From contig CP154956.1 of the NCBI GenBank assembly GCA_039621445.1, positions 70,926,914 through 70,990,913 of the forward strand: a stretch of DNA of 64,000 bases, given 5' to 3'. Position 1 is the stretch's first letter; the number at the start of each line of letters is the position of its first letter. A model generated the notes under the pieces. That model searched no databases, was not told the DNA's origin, and saw only the letters and a program-made list of their open reading frames with translations. This document shows positions 37,701-52,000 of the stretch, in pieces. The translations under genes and the position numbers were made by a program. This stretch comes from Euglena gracilis. Its lineage: Eukaryota; Euglenida; Euglenophyceae; Euglenales.

Positions 37701-40700
37701 TTTCTTCTTCACCAACCTCGGCCCCCCAAAAGCATCATTTTTCGGCTTCCCAAGAACAAACAAATTCCTTAGGGGCTGTGCACCGTGTTTTATTTAATCT
37801 CCTTTTACACTGTTTGACATTTTTTATTTGGTCTTTAGATTGCCAAGAAACATTTAGAATTTTCACCTTTTAATAATCCAATTGGATGCTGGTCAATTGT
37901 TCAGGTATCTTTTTCATCATGCCCAAAACATCCACCTTGATGCAGTCATTGCAGCCAAATTCCAAGTCAATTCTCCCCCTGGAAAAGCGGGGAGGTGGTC
38001 CATGCTGGGGTGGGCAGCCTTTGACCCCATCTTTGGACGACATGTGGTAGAGACCTCTGTCTACCAGGGGTTTTCTTAAGGACCCCCCCCCCCAGGGGGG
38101 GGCCAGCCTCTGGCTGACAACAAGGCTGCTGGCTGAAAACGAGCTGCTGGCTGGCCCCCCCCCCCCCCGGGGTATAGGGGGGGGGAGGGGGGGTCCGGGG
38201 CTGGAGGGGGCTGGGCTGGGCTGGGTTGATGAAAAACAAAATTTTCTGAAACCTTTTTGCCTTCCCAACATTTTTATGGATGGAGCTAGATCAAGGCTGG
38301 GGGACTGTGATGGAGGAAGCTGTGTTGAGGGGGGAAAAAACGCAGGGATAGGTGAGCTGGGCAGCCCAGTTGGCTGGCCAGCTTGCGGCCGGCTGGCCCG
38401 GCCTCCGGCCGGGCTGGACCCAACTTTATTTCACTCGACCCCCCCCCCCCCGGGAGGGGGGCTCCCAGCCCGAATTTGCTGGTGGCTGCTGGCTGGCTGG
38501 ACCCCCCTCCCCGGGGATAGAGAGTGCCCTCCGGCTTAAGAAAAACCCTGCTGTCTACGGAGGGGTCGCAATTTGCAATTTTTTGGCTCTCAAAGGTCTG
38601 GCCCAAAGCTGGCTGGGGCACTGCTGCGCAGGGCGGTGCTGTGCCAGTGTGCACACACCACCACCACCACACCCCATGGGCTGGCAGAGGCTTTGGGGCT
38701 CAGGGTTGGGTATGGCCCACAAAATTATATGAAAAATAGTGCTGGACACATTGTATGTGTGTGCATAACCCCCATATACGAGACTGGTTTTCAGAAAAAT
38801 ATTACGTGGGGAGTGACAAGTGGGTTGATGAAGCCTGGTGGGAATTGTAAACGCCAAGTGGTGTTCTCGAGTTCAGGAAGCAGATCTGATTTCTGAAGCC
38901 TGCAATACTCTATGGAGGATTTGAAGACAGTTACCAAATACCCCCGGTTTTTTTTATCTGGTTTTAACAACCTTCCAGCCACTGCACCAAATGGCCCAAG
39001 ATCAATAGATTTTGACCATTTGCTCATCATTTCTGGCTAAACCCACAGCGGGATCATCCACCCCTCTAAGATTTGGGGGGGGGGAACGTTCAGTCACTCC
39101 TCCTGAGGTGCGAAAGCGACGATTATATATTATTTTCGGTCATTATGAGCCCAAAATGTCCAGTCCACCTTAACAGAGTCACTGCAGCCACAGCAAAAAA
39201 TTGGCCTGCCAGTTCTGATGCAGAGGCAAATAACGACACCTAACCAGTATGGGAGTGTCGGTCAATCTCAAACACATGTGCACAGACCCAACAGCATCGT
39301 CGTCATGTGATTTCTGATTGCATCCGCGGACGTTTTCGCCTCTCTTTGTTGTCTTCAGGGTCAGGGCAGGCTGAACCCTGGAAACCCTGTGGAGGATGGG
39401 TGGGGGGGAGAGCCGCATACGCCTTGGGGTGGGCTGAATTTGTCAGCCTAAGATTGGTCCTCAGGGCATGTGCCTCCCCCCCTCCGCCCGGGGGAGACCC
39501 GCTGTGCCACGGGTCAGGTCCAGGTCTCTCTCCCCATCGCCCTGCGCCTGTTTCCCCCCTTTTTCTGCCTTCCTTCAGCTGCCCCTCCATGGACCCTGGC
39601 AGGGGACTCACCCCCCCCCCCCTCCTGCTCATGTCCGCAGGGGCCGCCGGGGACGGGCAAGACCACCACCATCATGGGGCTCCTCTCCCTCCTGCTGCGG
39701 CAGTGCACCCTCTCCACCAACCAGTGCGACCTGCTGCTGGCCCCCGCCGGGGCCGGACCGGCCCCCAACCCCATGCCCAGGGTATCAAGTGAGCGTTGGT
39801 TCTGTACAGGGAGGAGGGGAGACCCCACCACCCCCCCTCCACCTGCTGAACACCCCGCAACCAATCTTTTTTTTCTTTTCCCAGCGCTTTACCAGAAAAC
39901 TAATATTTTTATCATCTGTTTTTGTCGATTTGTTGGAAAAAAATGACCTGAAAATGCAACTTTGGGACATTTTTTTGAAGCCACCCAAAAATTTTTCGGC
40001 GCTTTGCCTCGGGTTTTTCTCCAGGGTTCACCACCACCCCTCCCTCCCCCCCTCCAGGGTCTGGGCCCGGGACCTTTAGTTTTCTGCCAACACCCCCCCC
40101 CCCCAGCGTGGTTCGGGCTGTTCTGGACCGTCAGCCCTCCCAGCCACATGCACCCAAAGGCAATAGATAACCAGCCCAATATCAGCACCCGAAAGCAACC
40201 AGCCCAATATTTGCATCTGCATTGGCCCATGCCATCTTTTGCTCTCTTTGAACCATAAACAAGCCAAAAGTCCAGGACTTTCCCTCCTGTGCCACTTCGT
40301 TGGCATAGAGCCAACCCCAGCTCTGCCGTCATTTGCGGTGAAAGCTGGGTGGGGTCTGCAGGTCAAGCCTGGCGCTGAGCCGGGTGGGTTGGGCTGTGTG
40401 GTGGGTGGGGTGAGGCTGTGTGAAGGCCCGGCCCGCCCCCCACCATGCTGCAGACGCTGCAGAAGAAGCCCCGCGTGATGCTGACTGCCCCCTCCAACGT
40501 GGCGGTGGCCCAGATGGCCAGCCGGTGCCCCCTCCACAGCCTCCGTCACTTGTAGCACCAGCCGTCTTTTTAATTCGGGACCCTCAGCGGGGGATGGGTG
40601 GATGGGCCCTCAGTCCCAGTGGGCAGGGGGTTTGCAACAAGCCTGTTCACCACCGCCATGCGTTGACCCCCAACCTTCTTCCCCACTTCACACCCTGCAT

Positions 40701-42856
40701 TCAAGTGTTGCTCTCCGGCGGGCTGCATTGAACCCCCAACCCCGGTCCCCAGGCTTCTGGAGTCCGGCGCACTGGACGCCCACGGCCGGCCGTTCCAGCC
40801 CTTCAGCGTGTTGATCGGCGTGGAGGACGCCATCGGTGCTCCCTTCTGTGTCTGGTCCATGGATTCACTGAACACCTGCCCCAGGGTTTATGGGTGGGTT
40901 CTCGAAACCAGTGGGTGGTGGGTTTTGGCACTGAGTGAACTTATGGTCTGGTCCCTCAATTTAACTTCCCACTTTGTTCAAATCCTAACATTCGTTTTTT
41001 TTGTCTGTAATTCACTCAATTGATTTGTTTTTTAAGTGTTTTTTTATTCTTTATTGAATTTGACGCTCAGAGCATTTGACCTCTGTGTACAACTCCTCTA
41101 GCTAGTGTTATTGCACGAAACTCAGTACATCTGCCGTGTATGGTCATTTTGGAAGTGTCAAAAGATTGCAAGCTGTTGTCCTGAGGCCTTACCCTCCTTT
41201 GATGCAGTTCAAGTTCAGGGACAATAAAAAACCTGGGTGGAGTGCAATCTTTTTTTCCAGCCACATTATTCAGCTTTTTAATGTTGAGCAAAGACTGGAA
41301 TTATTAATTCACTTTTCACTATTGAATATCGGACGCAAAGCGAAGTTCCGGAACGGCATAGAAACAGCATTTCCATTTGTTCGTATGGAAAATGCCATGG
41401 ATAAAAATTTTCTTTGGGGTCTGTGTTCTCATCAGGAAGAGCAGATAGACACAGACCCCCCATGGCAATGGACAAAGTTGTGCGGGGTCAGCACCATCCC
41501 GCTGCCCACTCAGACGAGCGCTCGCGGCCGCTGCTGCTGGCCAACCGCGTCGCCGCCCTGTGCCACGCACTGCAGCAGCTGCGGGAGCACCTGGCAGGCT
41601 TCATGGCGTTCATCAGGGACCTCGACATACCGCTGTCCGACGAGAGCCGCGCCCGGCTGTCGGTGCGAGCTGGGGGTATGGGCATGGCAGGCTGCTGCGA
41701 GCCTGGCTGTGTGGGGGGGAGAGGGTGGGGGCTTTAAGCTGCCATGCCGGCGCACAGAGTATGGCATTCATTATTGATGTTCGAAGGATTCATGAGTTTC
41801 TGTGTCTCAAATTTTTCCCTCATCCTTTTCCCACAAATATATTGGTCTTTGGTAACAATCCAATGAATCCATTCATTGGATTGTTACACCACACTCACTG
41901 GTGTTTCAAGCTGACGTTCTAGCTTTTGCCATTCCACAGGTACATCACCTTGATTTCAATGGCCATCCCCCCCTTTTGCTGGCAAAACTGGCAATTTGGC
42001 CAGTCCTCTCTCTGTGGTGGCACTCCAAGGCACCCAGATCCGACCTGGGGGAGGGAATAGGGTACATACCCCCCCCCCCCAAATAACAACCCCCCAAACA
42101 ATACCCCCCCCCCCCCCGAGGACTGACGTCTGCCGCCCAAATAATAAACCCCGTTCCAGCAGGTGTGAAGGCAAAGGAAAAAAGCAGAGTCAAAGATCAG
42201 CTGAAATGTTGCAAAAAATCACAAAAATGGATAAGATTGGTGCAGAAAATATGCCAAAAACAGCACACATTTTTCAAAAAAAGCCCATTGGAGCCTGTGG
42301 AGGGTGTTTTGGGTCGATTCTTCGAAAATTTTGCCCAAATAATAAACCCCGAAATAATAACCCCCCACCCCCAGGACCCCGACTTCGAGTGTCCAAATAA
42401 TAAACCGGGGGGGTTATTATTTGGGGTGGGATTTATTCAGAAGAGCCTGTGCTCTCTGGCCCCGTATCAGCGGTACTACCTATAGGCGGGCATCCCAGAC
42501 CCCAAATCACAAAACCAGGTTGGTCAGTTTGGGGGAGAGTTTGCTGTGGGAGATTGATGTGTGAATTCTGGCACCCATGAAAGAAGCCATCCAAATCTTT
42601 GGCGACCCAAATCTTTGGTTTGAGGGACCAAACGTTCCCCTTGTCCAACCCCTGACCTCTTTGGCAGAGCTGCTGGCAGTGGTGGAGGACCTCAGCTACT
42701 TCGAGATGCACGGCACGCCTAGTGTAGTACCGAACCTCCCTCCCCAACTGACACGCGAGATCCAAAAAATGGTCCGGGTGTGTTCATCTCTGTGTGTGTA
42801 GGTCTGTGTATGTGTATGTGTGCGTGCGTACAGGTGTGCGCGGGTGTTGTGTTGTG

Positions 42857-42903
<47 letters not shown>

Positions 42904-42967
42904 CGTGCATGCGTGTGCGTGCGTACGTGTGTGAGTGCATGCGCGTTGTCTATTTGCATGTGTGTTG

Positions 42968-43005
<38 letters not shown>

Positions 43006-46000
43006 TTCATGTGCATGTTTATTTGGTGTGTCTATGTACACACACACACACACACACACACATCCACACCCACACCCACACCCACACATATGCGCATCTA
43101 CAAACACACACACACACATAATGTGTATCTGTGCAAGTGTGTGCTCATATGCGCCACACAAACATGCACACGCACCCACACCCACACACACAAGCTGTCC
43201 CGTGTGTGTTTGCTGCTGTGCAGCCCATTGTGGAGGAGGTCAAGGGCCGGCTGGATTCCACCCGCAAGGTGCGGCTGGGCTTCCTACAGGACCAACTGAA
43301 GCGGTGTGTTGAGCCATCGGTGGATGCCGACCTCCGAGAGCCCCCTAATCATTCCATCCGACCGTGCCGTGTGTTGGGGGAGCCGGGGGCGATCCACGGG
43401 CATTCGATGCACAACCATCCCCAATCCACATACTCCTGCCCCCCGAATGAACCTTTTGATTTTTGTCCAGGTCCCAGGTCATGAGGGGGGTCATTTGGGG
43501 GGTTAATTCTCTCAAGGGCCGTCCAAGCACACATGATTGCAGTGGGTCGTTCAACCCCAAAGAGGATATCCGGGAGGAGGGGTCATTTTAGGTGAGGTAC
43601 ACCAAGATGTACGCGCACGCATACACACACACACACATTAGGTACCAGGCCAAAGCTGCCCATCAAAAACTGGCTTTTAATGGCACTTGCCACACGGCTT
43701 TGTGTTGTGGATGTTTCTGTTGTGGTTTCCTCACTTAACTTAACTTCTGGTGCCATTGACATGATCCAGAACCAAATCCATTTGAGCCCCCTGGTTGCTT
43801 TTCTTTGAGTCGACTGGTTTCTCATGCGGTGAAAGTTGCAAATCAATTACAGTTGCATTGAAAAGGTCCACACAAACAGCACAAATCAAGCATAGAACAC
43901 ACACGAGCACACACAAAACACAGGCACAGACATGGACAAACACACACAAAACCACACTCATTAACTCAATCGCACACACAAACCCACGCACCAGGTTCCA
44001 GCGGATGATCAATGACCTCGAGTTTTTCGCTGGGACAGACCAGGCCGCCGCCTTCATCCTTCGCTGCGCCGATGCCTTCTTCTGCACCCTATGCTCTGCT
44101 GGTGTGCCTGTCTCATCTTGCCTGTGGAGAGACCCCCCCCCCCGCCCAGAAACAGACAGAAAGGGTTGTCTGAGCTGCCAACAACAGTACCATATGATGC
44201 TGACAGCCAAATTAGGAGTGGGTCAGGCTCTCGAGCGTTTGGGTCTGCAAATGGTCCGAAGCAAACGGTTGCAAAAGTGGAAAGAAATTATGGGAAGAAA
44301 GCTTTTGGGAGCTTTTGTTTTTGTGACAACGTTTTTGTCTTGTTTTTGATAAGGTTTTGCTGTTTAAATAAAGTTATTCTTGTGTTGTTGTTTTTGATCA
44401 CACTGCTCGTATTTATTTTCAATAGTAATGACGAGCGGCAATGAACAGCTTTCCATTTCCATTTGCTGTTTACAATGGCAAGTGTGCAGCTTTAAAAAGA
44501 CTCTGGAACCGTACAAAAAAAGAATGTGTTTTGGGGTTAGGAGTTCAGGGGCCCGAAAAAAAATGCGGACTGCACAATTCTGCATAATCCTGTATGATGT
44601 TGCACATTTTGCTTTTTTTTGGAAATCCAAGGCAGAATGATAGTTGTTTTCTGTTTTTAAAACCACTCTTAACCGCTTTGGGTCGTATTTACCATTTTGT
44701 TGTTGCAATAATAATCCTTCTACAATGACACAAATTCAATGTAAATTTCAAGTTCAAAAATTGACCCAAAACACGCCACCAGTTTTTTTTTGCAAATGGG
44801 TGCTCTCGCAGGCTTTTATTCTTCCCTGTTTTTCGACTTTTTTTTATATTAAAAAAAGATGTTTTGGTGACTTATTTTCTTCCTTGGCTTACTAGGGGGT
44901 GTCTTTGGGCAGTCAACATTGACCCTCAGGAGGGCGTTTATTAATGGGGAACTTTTTGGAAAGGGGATTATTTATTCGAGAACGTTGAACAGGATCAATC
45001 ATCGCATCCAAAAACAATTAATGTGAGCAGTTTGGGAAACTGCCCCGATTTCCCCATAATTTCTTCCCTTTATTTTTGGCCTGTATACCGCCCTTTGGGG
45101 CAGCCATTCTCAGTTGAAGTCGAATTTCACTCACAAAAAGATGGGGTTACAGTCCGAGCAAAAATTACGGGGAAAAAATTACGGGAAAAAATTACGGGAA
45201 AAAATTATGGGAAAATTTCAATTTTGGAAATTTTAATTTTGGGAAAATTATGATTGTCATGCTATGAATTTTTTTTTCGTGCGAACGAGGCCTTGACTCC
45301 TGTGGTCCCCACAGTTCCCACAATTCCTCCTGTGGTTCCCACAGTTTTTTTTTTTCAATGGAAGCATCAACAATTCCACGTGCTGTTCTTGATGAAGTCG
45401 TTGCATCTGAAGGGCATCCCCAAAATTGGGGAGACAATTACACAAAAATGGTGACAGACTGGGCTCGACAACATGGTATTAAAGGGGCCATTGATCGACA
45501 CAAGAAAGGAGAGAACAAGGCCAAACATCTACCCTGGAGCACTGTCAACAGGTTTTTTTTCTTTGTGGTCATGTGCTTCTTTGTATTCTGAACAGGTGGT
45601 TGAAATTTTGGAAGGATAATGGTCGGTATTATGTGCACTCAAAGCGTGGGAGAAAGAATATCTTGAGCCCTAGCGAAGCACAACAAGTTCAGGACGCTGC
45701 CAAGAAGTTGCGGTCCGCCCCGACCAACGCAGGCATAACCAGCGGTACGGTGGCTGCAATCGCCAGGGGTGTTGTTGCCCGCACGAGGCCAGCCTCCCTT
45801 GCGAAGAATGGTGAACTCTTCCATTTGGGTCAGTCATGGGCAAGGTACCACTTATCAAAGGAGGAGTGGCGTCCTTGTGGCAACGTCGGATAGGACTGTT
45901 CCTGCTGATCAGGTGATTTTGCTTTTTCAACAGCCATTTTTTTTCATTGATTCAGGTGTTAGATGCTGCCCGTGGCTTCTTTGGTGAGTTAGTACAACAC

Positions 46001-49000
46001 ATCCCATCCAAGGATTTGACTTTCAACTGGGACGAGTATTTTGTCTTGCTCGGACCAAATCAAAAATGGACATGGTATCCAATGAGGGAGCGTCGAACCG
46101 TTTCTATCAGGAAAACAAAAGCTGGTGTGCCAAAAAAAGTAGTTTCACTCTTTTTTTCCCCTTTGTTATTAGATGGAGAGGGAAACCTTATCAAATTTCA
46201 AATGATTTGGCAAGGGTGGACAGATGGTGTCCATGCAAAGCCAGACACCGAGCACCCAAAGATCTTCCAAGACCACCAGCCTGCCAGTATAATTGAAGTT
46301 TTCTTGGGTAGTGGCATCATCTTTGCATCTCAGAACAAGGATATGTTTGCAAGGTTGTGTGACGAACTGATATTGCATGTAAGTACCATCCGTTCACATC
46401 TTCCCGAAGATGCGGATGGGCGGGCGCTTCTGGTGGCTGATGCAGCTCCCCAGCATGGAGATTGTGGGAAGTTGCAAGACGCCGGGATTCGTGTGGTGGT
46501 GATCCCAAAGATGTGACCCATGTTTTCCAACCTGCGGACCAATTCGTCATCGCTTGTTTGAAGGCATACACACAAGACGCATGGGATAATTGGTTGGAAG
46601 ATATATTTGCCAAGCATTCTAACGATGAAGCCCTGGCTGAAGTGATGGTGTCACATATGCCCACTTTGCGAAAGCGCAAATATGCATTTATTGCTGAAAT
46701 CGTTGTTTGATTTTGGCAAAAAAAATTGCGGGCTGAGAAAAATAGTTAAACAACCAAGGAATTACCCCTTTTTGAGCCAACAAATGCACGGAAAAGATAG
46801 GCCTGGTTCGGGGTGCCCAAAAAATGGCTTTTCGTCACCCGTGACTTCCCCCTGTGACCCCCCCCCCGACCAACTCCAGCCTCTCTATCTGTCAAACAAC
46901 GTCATCAGCAATTGACCGCCTCTCTGCTGCCATCATTCGTCGCTCTTGGGATGCCACTGGCATTCCGCGCTCCCTCTGGGCCGATGTCTGTCCCGTCTGT
47001 TCAGCCGATGCTGGAGACCAGGCTTTTTTAAGAGGGTTTTTTTTAATGCTTGCCATTAAAAATTTTTTTGATGCAATTTTGCCTTTCCGGGTATTTGCCT
47101 TCTGGGGAATTTGCAGGGAAGCCTGATGGAAGTCATGCAAGCCACATTTCAGCCAGAAACCCTATATCCCTGTGAGTGTGGTGTACAAACTGCCCGAAAA
47201 TGTGTTGTTTGGGCAACTCATGTGTGTGACGGCTGTTTTCCTGACCACTCATCTGTAGTCTGCCCCCCTTAGACAATGGACAGAGTCCGTTGCCTTTGAT
47301 GGCGCTTCATGTCTTCTGTTTGCCTTGGAACAAAGAGGCGTCGGAAAGCTGCAGTGGGAAAAAATTACGGGAAAAAAATTTCGGGAAAATTGTGGCATTT
47401 TCCCAAAATTTTAGCTTCCCTTAATTTTTGCTCGGACTGCATGTAATATTGTCGATTTTTAGGTTTATTTTGAAGTAAACCCATAAAAGGACCATTAGAA
47501 GTCCGTTTTGACTTTTCTTTGGAATTTTGAGTTGACTTTTTTGCCAGAAAATCAACAACACACCTGACAAAAGTTTACACCGTTTCACTGAAAATTTGCA
47601 ATTTCTCATAATTTTTTTCCCGCAGTATTTTTCCCGTATTTGTGTCCCGTAATCTTTGTCCGCATTGCAATCAGACTTTCATTTAGTGTGCCGCGGAATT
47701 TTTTTTCCTGCGCCGCGGCACCGGAAATTTTGTGGCCGCATGTGCCGCGGAAGACTTCTTTCTGTGCGCCGCGTGCGCCGCGGCAGCGCCGCGTGCACAC
47801 TGTGTGTGTGCCACGGGAACGTCATTGGTGCGCCGCAGGTGCGTTGTTGGTGCGCCGCGGCAGCGTTTCAGTTGCGCCGCGGGTGAGCCGCGGCAAAAAT
47901 TCAATTGTGCACCGCGTCCGCTGCGGAATTTTTTTTTTGCGCCATGGCAGACTTCGCTGCGGCGCAGTAAATGAAAGTCTGATTGTAATCCCGCAGAATA
48001 AAATATTGTACAATCCAGCCCAGTTTTGGGGGAAAAGATTTGTTGCATTATTTCCCCCAGAAAAATTCAAAGAGTTTCCCAAAATGTCGCTTCTCCGTGC
48101 GTGGTGTTTTCACTGCCCACAGGGCAACGCCTCCTCAGGGACGTGGACTGGCACACGCTGGTAGTGGACGAGGTGAGCCGTCTGTACTTTCTGAATAAGT
48201 GAAGAAGCAGAATATCCGTCACTTAATTTTATTAGCTGTGAAAGATGTCTCCCCCCACAGTAGTTTCCAAATGCCTAGTGTCTTTTTAGGTCAGACCAGA
48301 GCAGTTCAAAAAGTCATGACCCAAGCTGGTTCAAAAAGTCATTACTCCTGAAAATTTCGAAAAAAAATTGTTCTCTTCTTTGCTGGACTCCTATGTCAGG
48401 CAGTGGGTTGGCAGTGGCGGAGGAGGTACCTGGATGCTCTGTGTGCGCCACCCTTCAGACTGCACCCCTGTACTGCTTCACTGTGCACGCCCGTGAGCTC
48501 CAGGTACCTCCTCCGCCACTGCCAACCCATTGCCTGACATAGGAGTCTAGCAAGAGAACAATTCTTTTTCGAAATTTTCAGGAGTAACTTTTTGAACCAG
48601 CTTGGGTCATGACTTTTTGAACTGAGTGTATATATATGTATATATATATATATATATTAGGTTCATGACCTGGGTGGGTGGGTGGGTCCCGGCCGAGCCC
48701 CCACCCCCCTGGGGGGTGGTCAGGTTGGTGGGTAACCTGCCAGAGGCGGGGTATTCTTCTATTTTCGGAAGCGCTAAAAAAAATTAAATTTGGACCCAAA
48801 ATTGACCGCCAAACAGTGGGTCCCCCCTCCCCGGGTTCCTAAAAAGACCTCTGCACCCAACCGGCCAAGTTTTACCTGCTTTCGAACATATTTGAATACG
48901 ATCTCGCACTTGGAACACAATTTATTTCGTTCTTTCACTGGTTATCTGCTTTCAAAGCGTTTATTTGGTGGCGCTTGTTATTATTATTTTCCAATGAGAA

Positions 49001-52000
49001 AAGAACCACAAAAGGCATGCAAAAGTTTTTGTAAACCTTTGTTTAAACGTTTTCCCATTCTTTTTGGAAATATTTGATGTGTGCGCATATACAGGTGTAC
49101 GAGATCCTGATGCCCGTGTATACTCCCTCGCTGATTTGACATTTTTTTCTTTTGCCATTCTGTGTGTAGGGTTTTGAGCAGGGTTCGATATGGGTGTATG
49201 GGCAGAGGGGGGGTGCCCCACCTGGACTGGATCGGGTCCTGAGCCCCCCCATCTGCCAAGGCACTGACCCCAACAGGGCTGCCCAAGAAGCCCCCAAAAG
49301 GTTAAAACTTTATTTCCGGCACTTGCGCCAAAGATTTCTTCATTTCTGACATTTATTTTGCCCAAAAAGTGCCCAAAAATTTGGTCAGACCAGACTGTTT
49401 TGGCGAGGTCCCACCCCCTCCTGAACTCTCCTGAACTGGAGGGAACTTCGACCCCTCCCCCACCTGCCCTCCCAGCCCAGAGATCCGAAATGGTCATTTC
49501 CAGTGGGCAGGCAGGGGCAGGGACCCAAAACCAACCCATGGTGAGTAAAGGCATCAAGTAGGGACCAGGTGTGTGCCTAAAGTATTGTGGGGTACACCAT
49601 CCCCCCCAGTGTCGCCCCACACTCCCTTGCACACTCCCCCCCCCAACCCATATTTACCCCCACCCATGGCGACATCCCTTTTGTGAGCAACAGATTTTAT
49701 GAAATTCCTACACGTGACCAAATGTTGGGGTGTTATTTTTTGGTTTGCTTGGCTTTTGGCCTGGCTCGGGTGAGTGCCCTCCCCCCCTAGACCCCTCCAG
49801 AACCAAATATCAATATCTTTTATCTCTAAGAGACAAAAGATGAATTCCTGCAACTGGCCAAAGACTGAATGTGTTCAGGAGTGTCCACCAAGCAGAAATT
49901 GTGAGATGCGACCAACAAATTGGGAGACATGACCAAAAACCAAACTCGACCGCAATTCCAATGCCCAAACCACCACTGGTGTATTATTATTTTTTCCTAC
50001 ATACCACCCCACACATCCCCCCCGCTGTCAGCCCACAGTTACCCTCCACCATCCCCACATGGCCCCACAGTACCCCACAGTTGACTCCGCAATGTGCCAT
50101 ACGTGCAACGGAAGCCCGGTCCGACTCGGGGGGCACCCAAGTCCTCCCAGAGAAAGCCAAAATGTCTCTTCCAGCGCCGCGTGGTGACAATTTTTGTCAA
50201 CTTTGATAAACCTTGCCGAAAAGTGCCCGAGACTGCCCGAGAAAAGTGCCCGGAGGGGAGGGGTGAAAATTTTCAGCACAGGCCTCCCCTGGGCATACAT
50301 CTCTCTAAGGTTTTGCGAACCCCCCCGGGGGGGGGGGCGGCTGCAGCCAGCCCCGATTTGGGCCCAGCCCAGCCACAGCAGCCCCCTCCCCCCGGGGGGG
50401 GGTGCTGCTAGCCCTAGCTAGCCAGCCCCTTTTTGGGGGTCCAGCCCAGAAATTTTCGGCCAGCCCGAAATTTTTTGAAAAACTGTGTTCAAAAGTGGCC
50501 AAAAATGGGGTTTGGGGGGCGTTTGGGGCATTTTTGGGGGGTTTCAGATGCATCATTTTTTCGTGTTTTGCAGGTCATTTTGGGGCATTTTTCCGATTTC
50601 AGTCCAGCTCGCCCCGGTTCGGGTCCAGCCGGGGTCCAGCCCCCCCCCCTGGGGGGGGGGGCGGGCTAGCCAGCCCAAATTTCTAGCTAGCCCAAATTTC
50701 TAGCCCTAGCCCAGCAACCCCCCCGGGGTCCTTAAAGAGATGTATGCCCCTGGGGCCACAGGCGGCACAGGCACCCGAGGCGGAGATCCTCGTGGCGCTG
50801 AAGAGCAGCGTGCAGCGCCTCGTGCTGGTGGGGGACCCCCAGCAGCTGCCGGCCACCGTGATCTCCCAATACGCCGCGGCGAAGGGTGTGGCCCACCCTT
50901 GTTTCCCTGCGTGGTGAAGGTCACATCGGTGACCGGTACCAAGAGCAGCCCACATTTTTTGCCCACACACCCACACCCACCCACTCAACCACCCACCCAC
51001 CCACCCACACCCACACGCACATGCACACCCACCTTCTCGTCTGCACACAAGTGAAGACGCAAGATGATGCACTAGGCATGCGTTACCTTTTTTGAGATGT
51101 GTTTTTTTTTTCTGCATCGACGTGCCTCCCGGCACAGAGCCCTCTCATAATTTAATGATGATGAGTGCAAGACCGGTTATGGGACCGTCCAATCCACAAA
51201 ACCAGTCCACGTCACATCAGGCTATGGGCGCAGTATGATGCAGCGGCTGATGTCTTTGGGGGCGGACACGATGCTGCTGCGGATTCAGTACCGCATGCAC
51301 CCGGAGATCGCAGGTGGTGGCCGTGGGTGGGTTCGCGGCGTTGGGCTCCAATGTGATTTCACAGGAGGCAGGCAACCCACTGGACTGAATCATGTTGCTA
51401 CTCATGTTGTGGCTCATAGTACTCCACCCCGTCTACCTCAGCATTCCCTTCCGCACATTTCTACAATGGTCGGCTGATCAACGGCCCCTCGGTGCTCGCC
51501 GATGATTATCAGAAGGTCCCCCAGCCCTCCCCCCCCCCCACGTCGCTGATAAGGATTGAACAATCTGTTTGGGTGGGCGCATGAAAGTATGAAAATGAGG
51601 TGTGTTGGCATCGATCTGTTTCTTTTTCCATCCAGACGCGCCTTTTTCAAAAGAATCAGGCAAGCTTTCACCCAATCAATACATCCACAGTTCTTTCATC
51701 AGCTTCTGAATTCTCACCAAACCAAACGTAACTCTCTTGTTGTATATGTATGCCGCTGGCGACGTTGCTCACGGGAGTTTTTTTTTCTTTTTCCCAGCCG
51801 TTCCACGAGGACACTGTCTTCCAGCCCTTTGTGTTTCTCGACGTCGAAGGAGTTGAGAGTGGTTTGCAAGCTCCCACCAATTGTTTGCATCGTGCTCACA
51901 TCAGGACTAAATGGGTAAATGGTGGGGCAATTATACCGATTATTATATATATATCATACAAATTAATAAATTCATATAAACTCCCCACTAATAAGTGCAC

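Noticed and set aside
45000-47440. Tc1/mariner assignment for the transposon
   Set aside because: The QPAD block (HVFQPADQF) and the HTH-like N-terminus fit pogo/Tigger better, although the TA target duplication is not evident.
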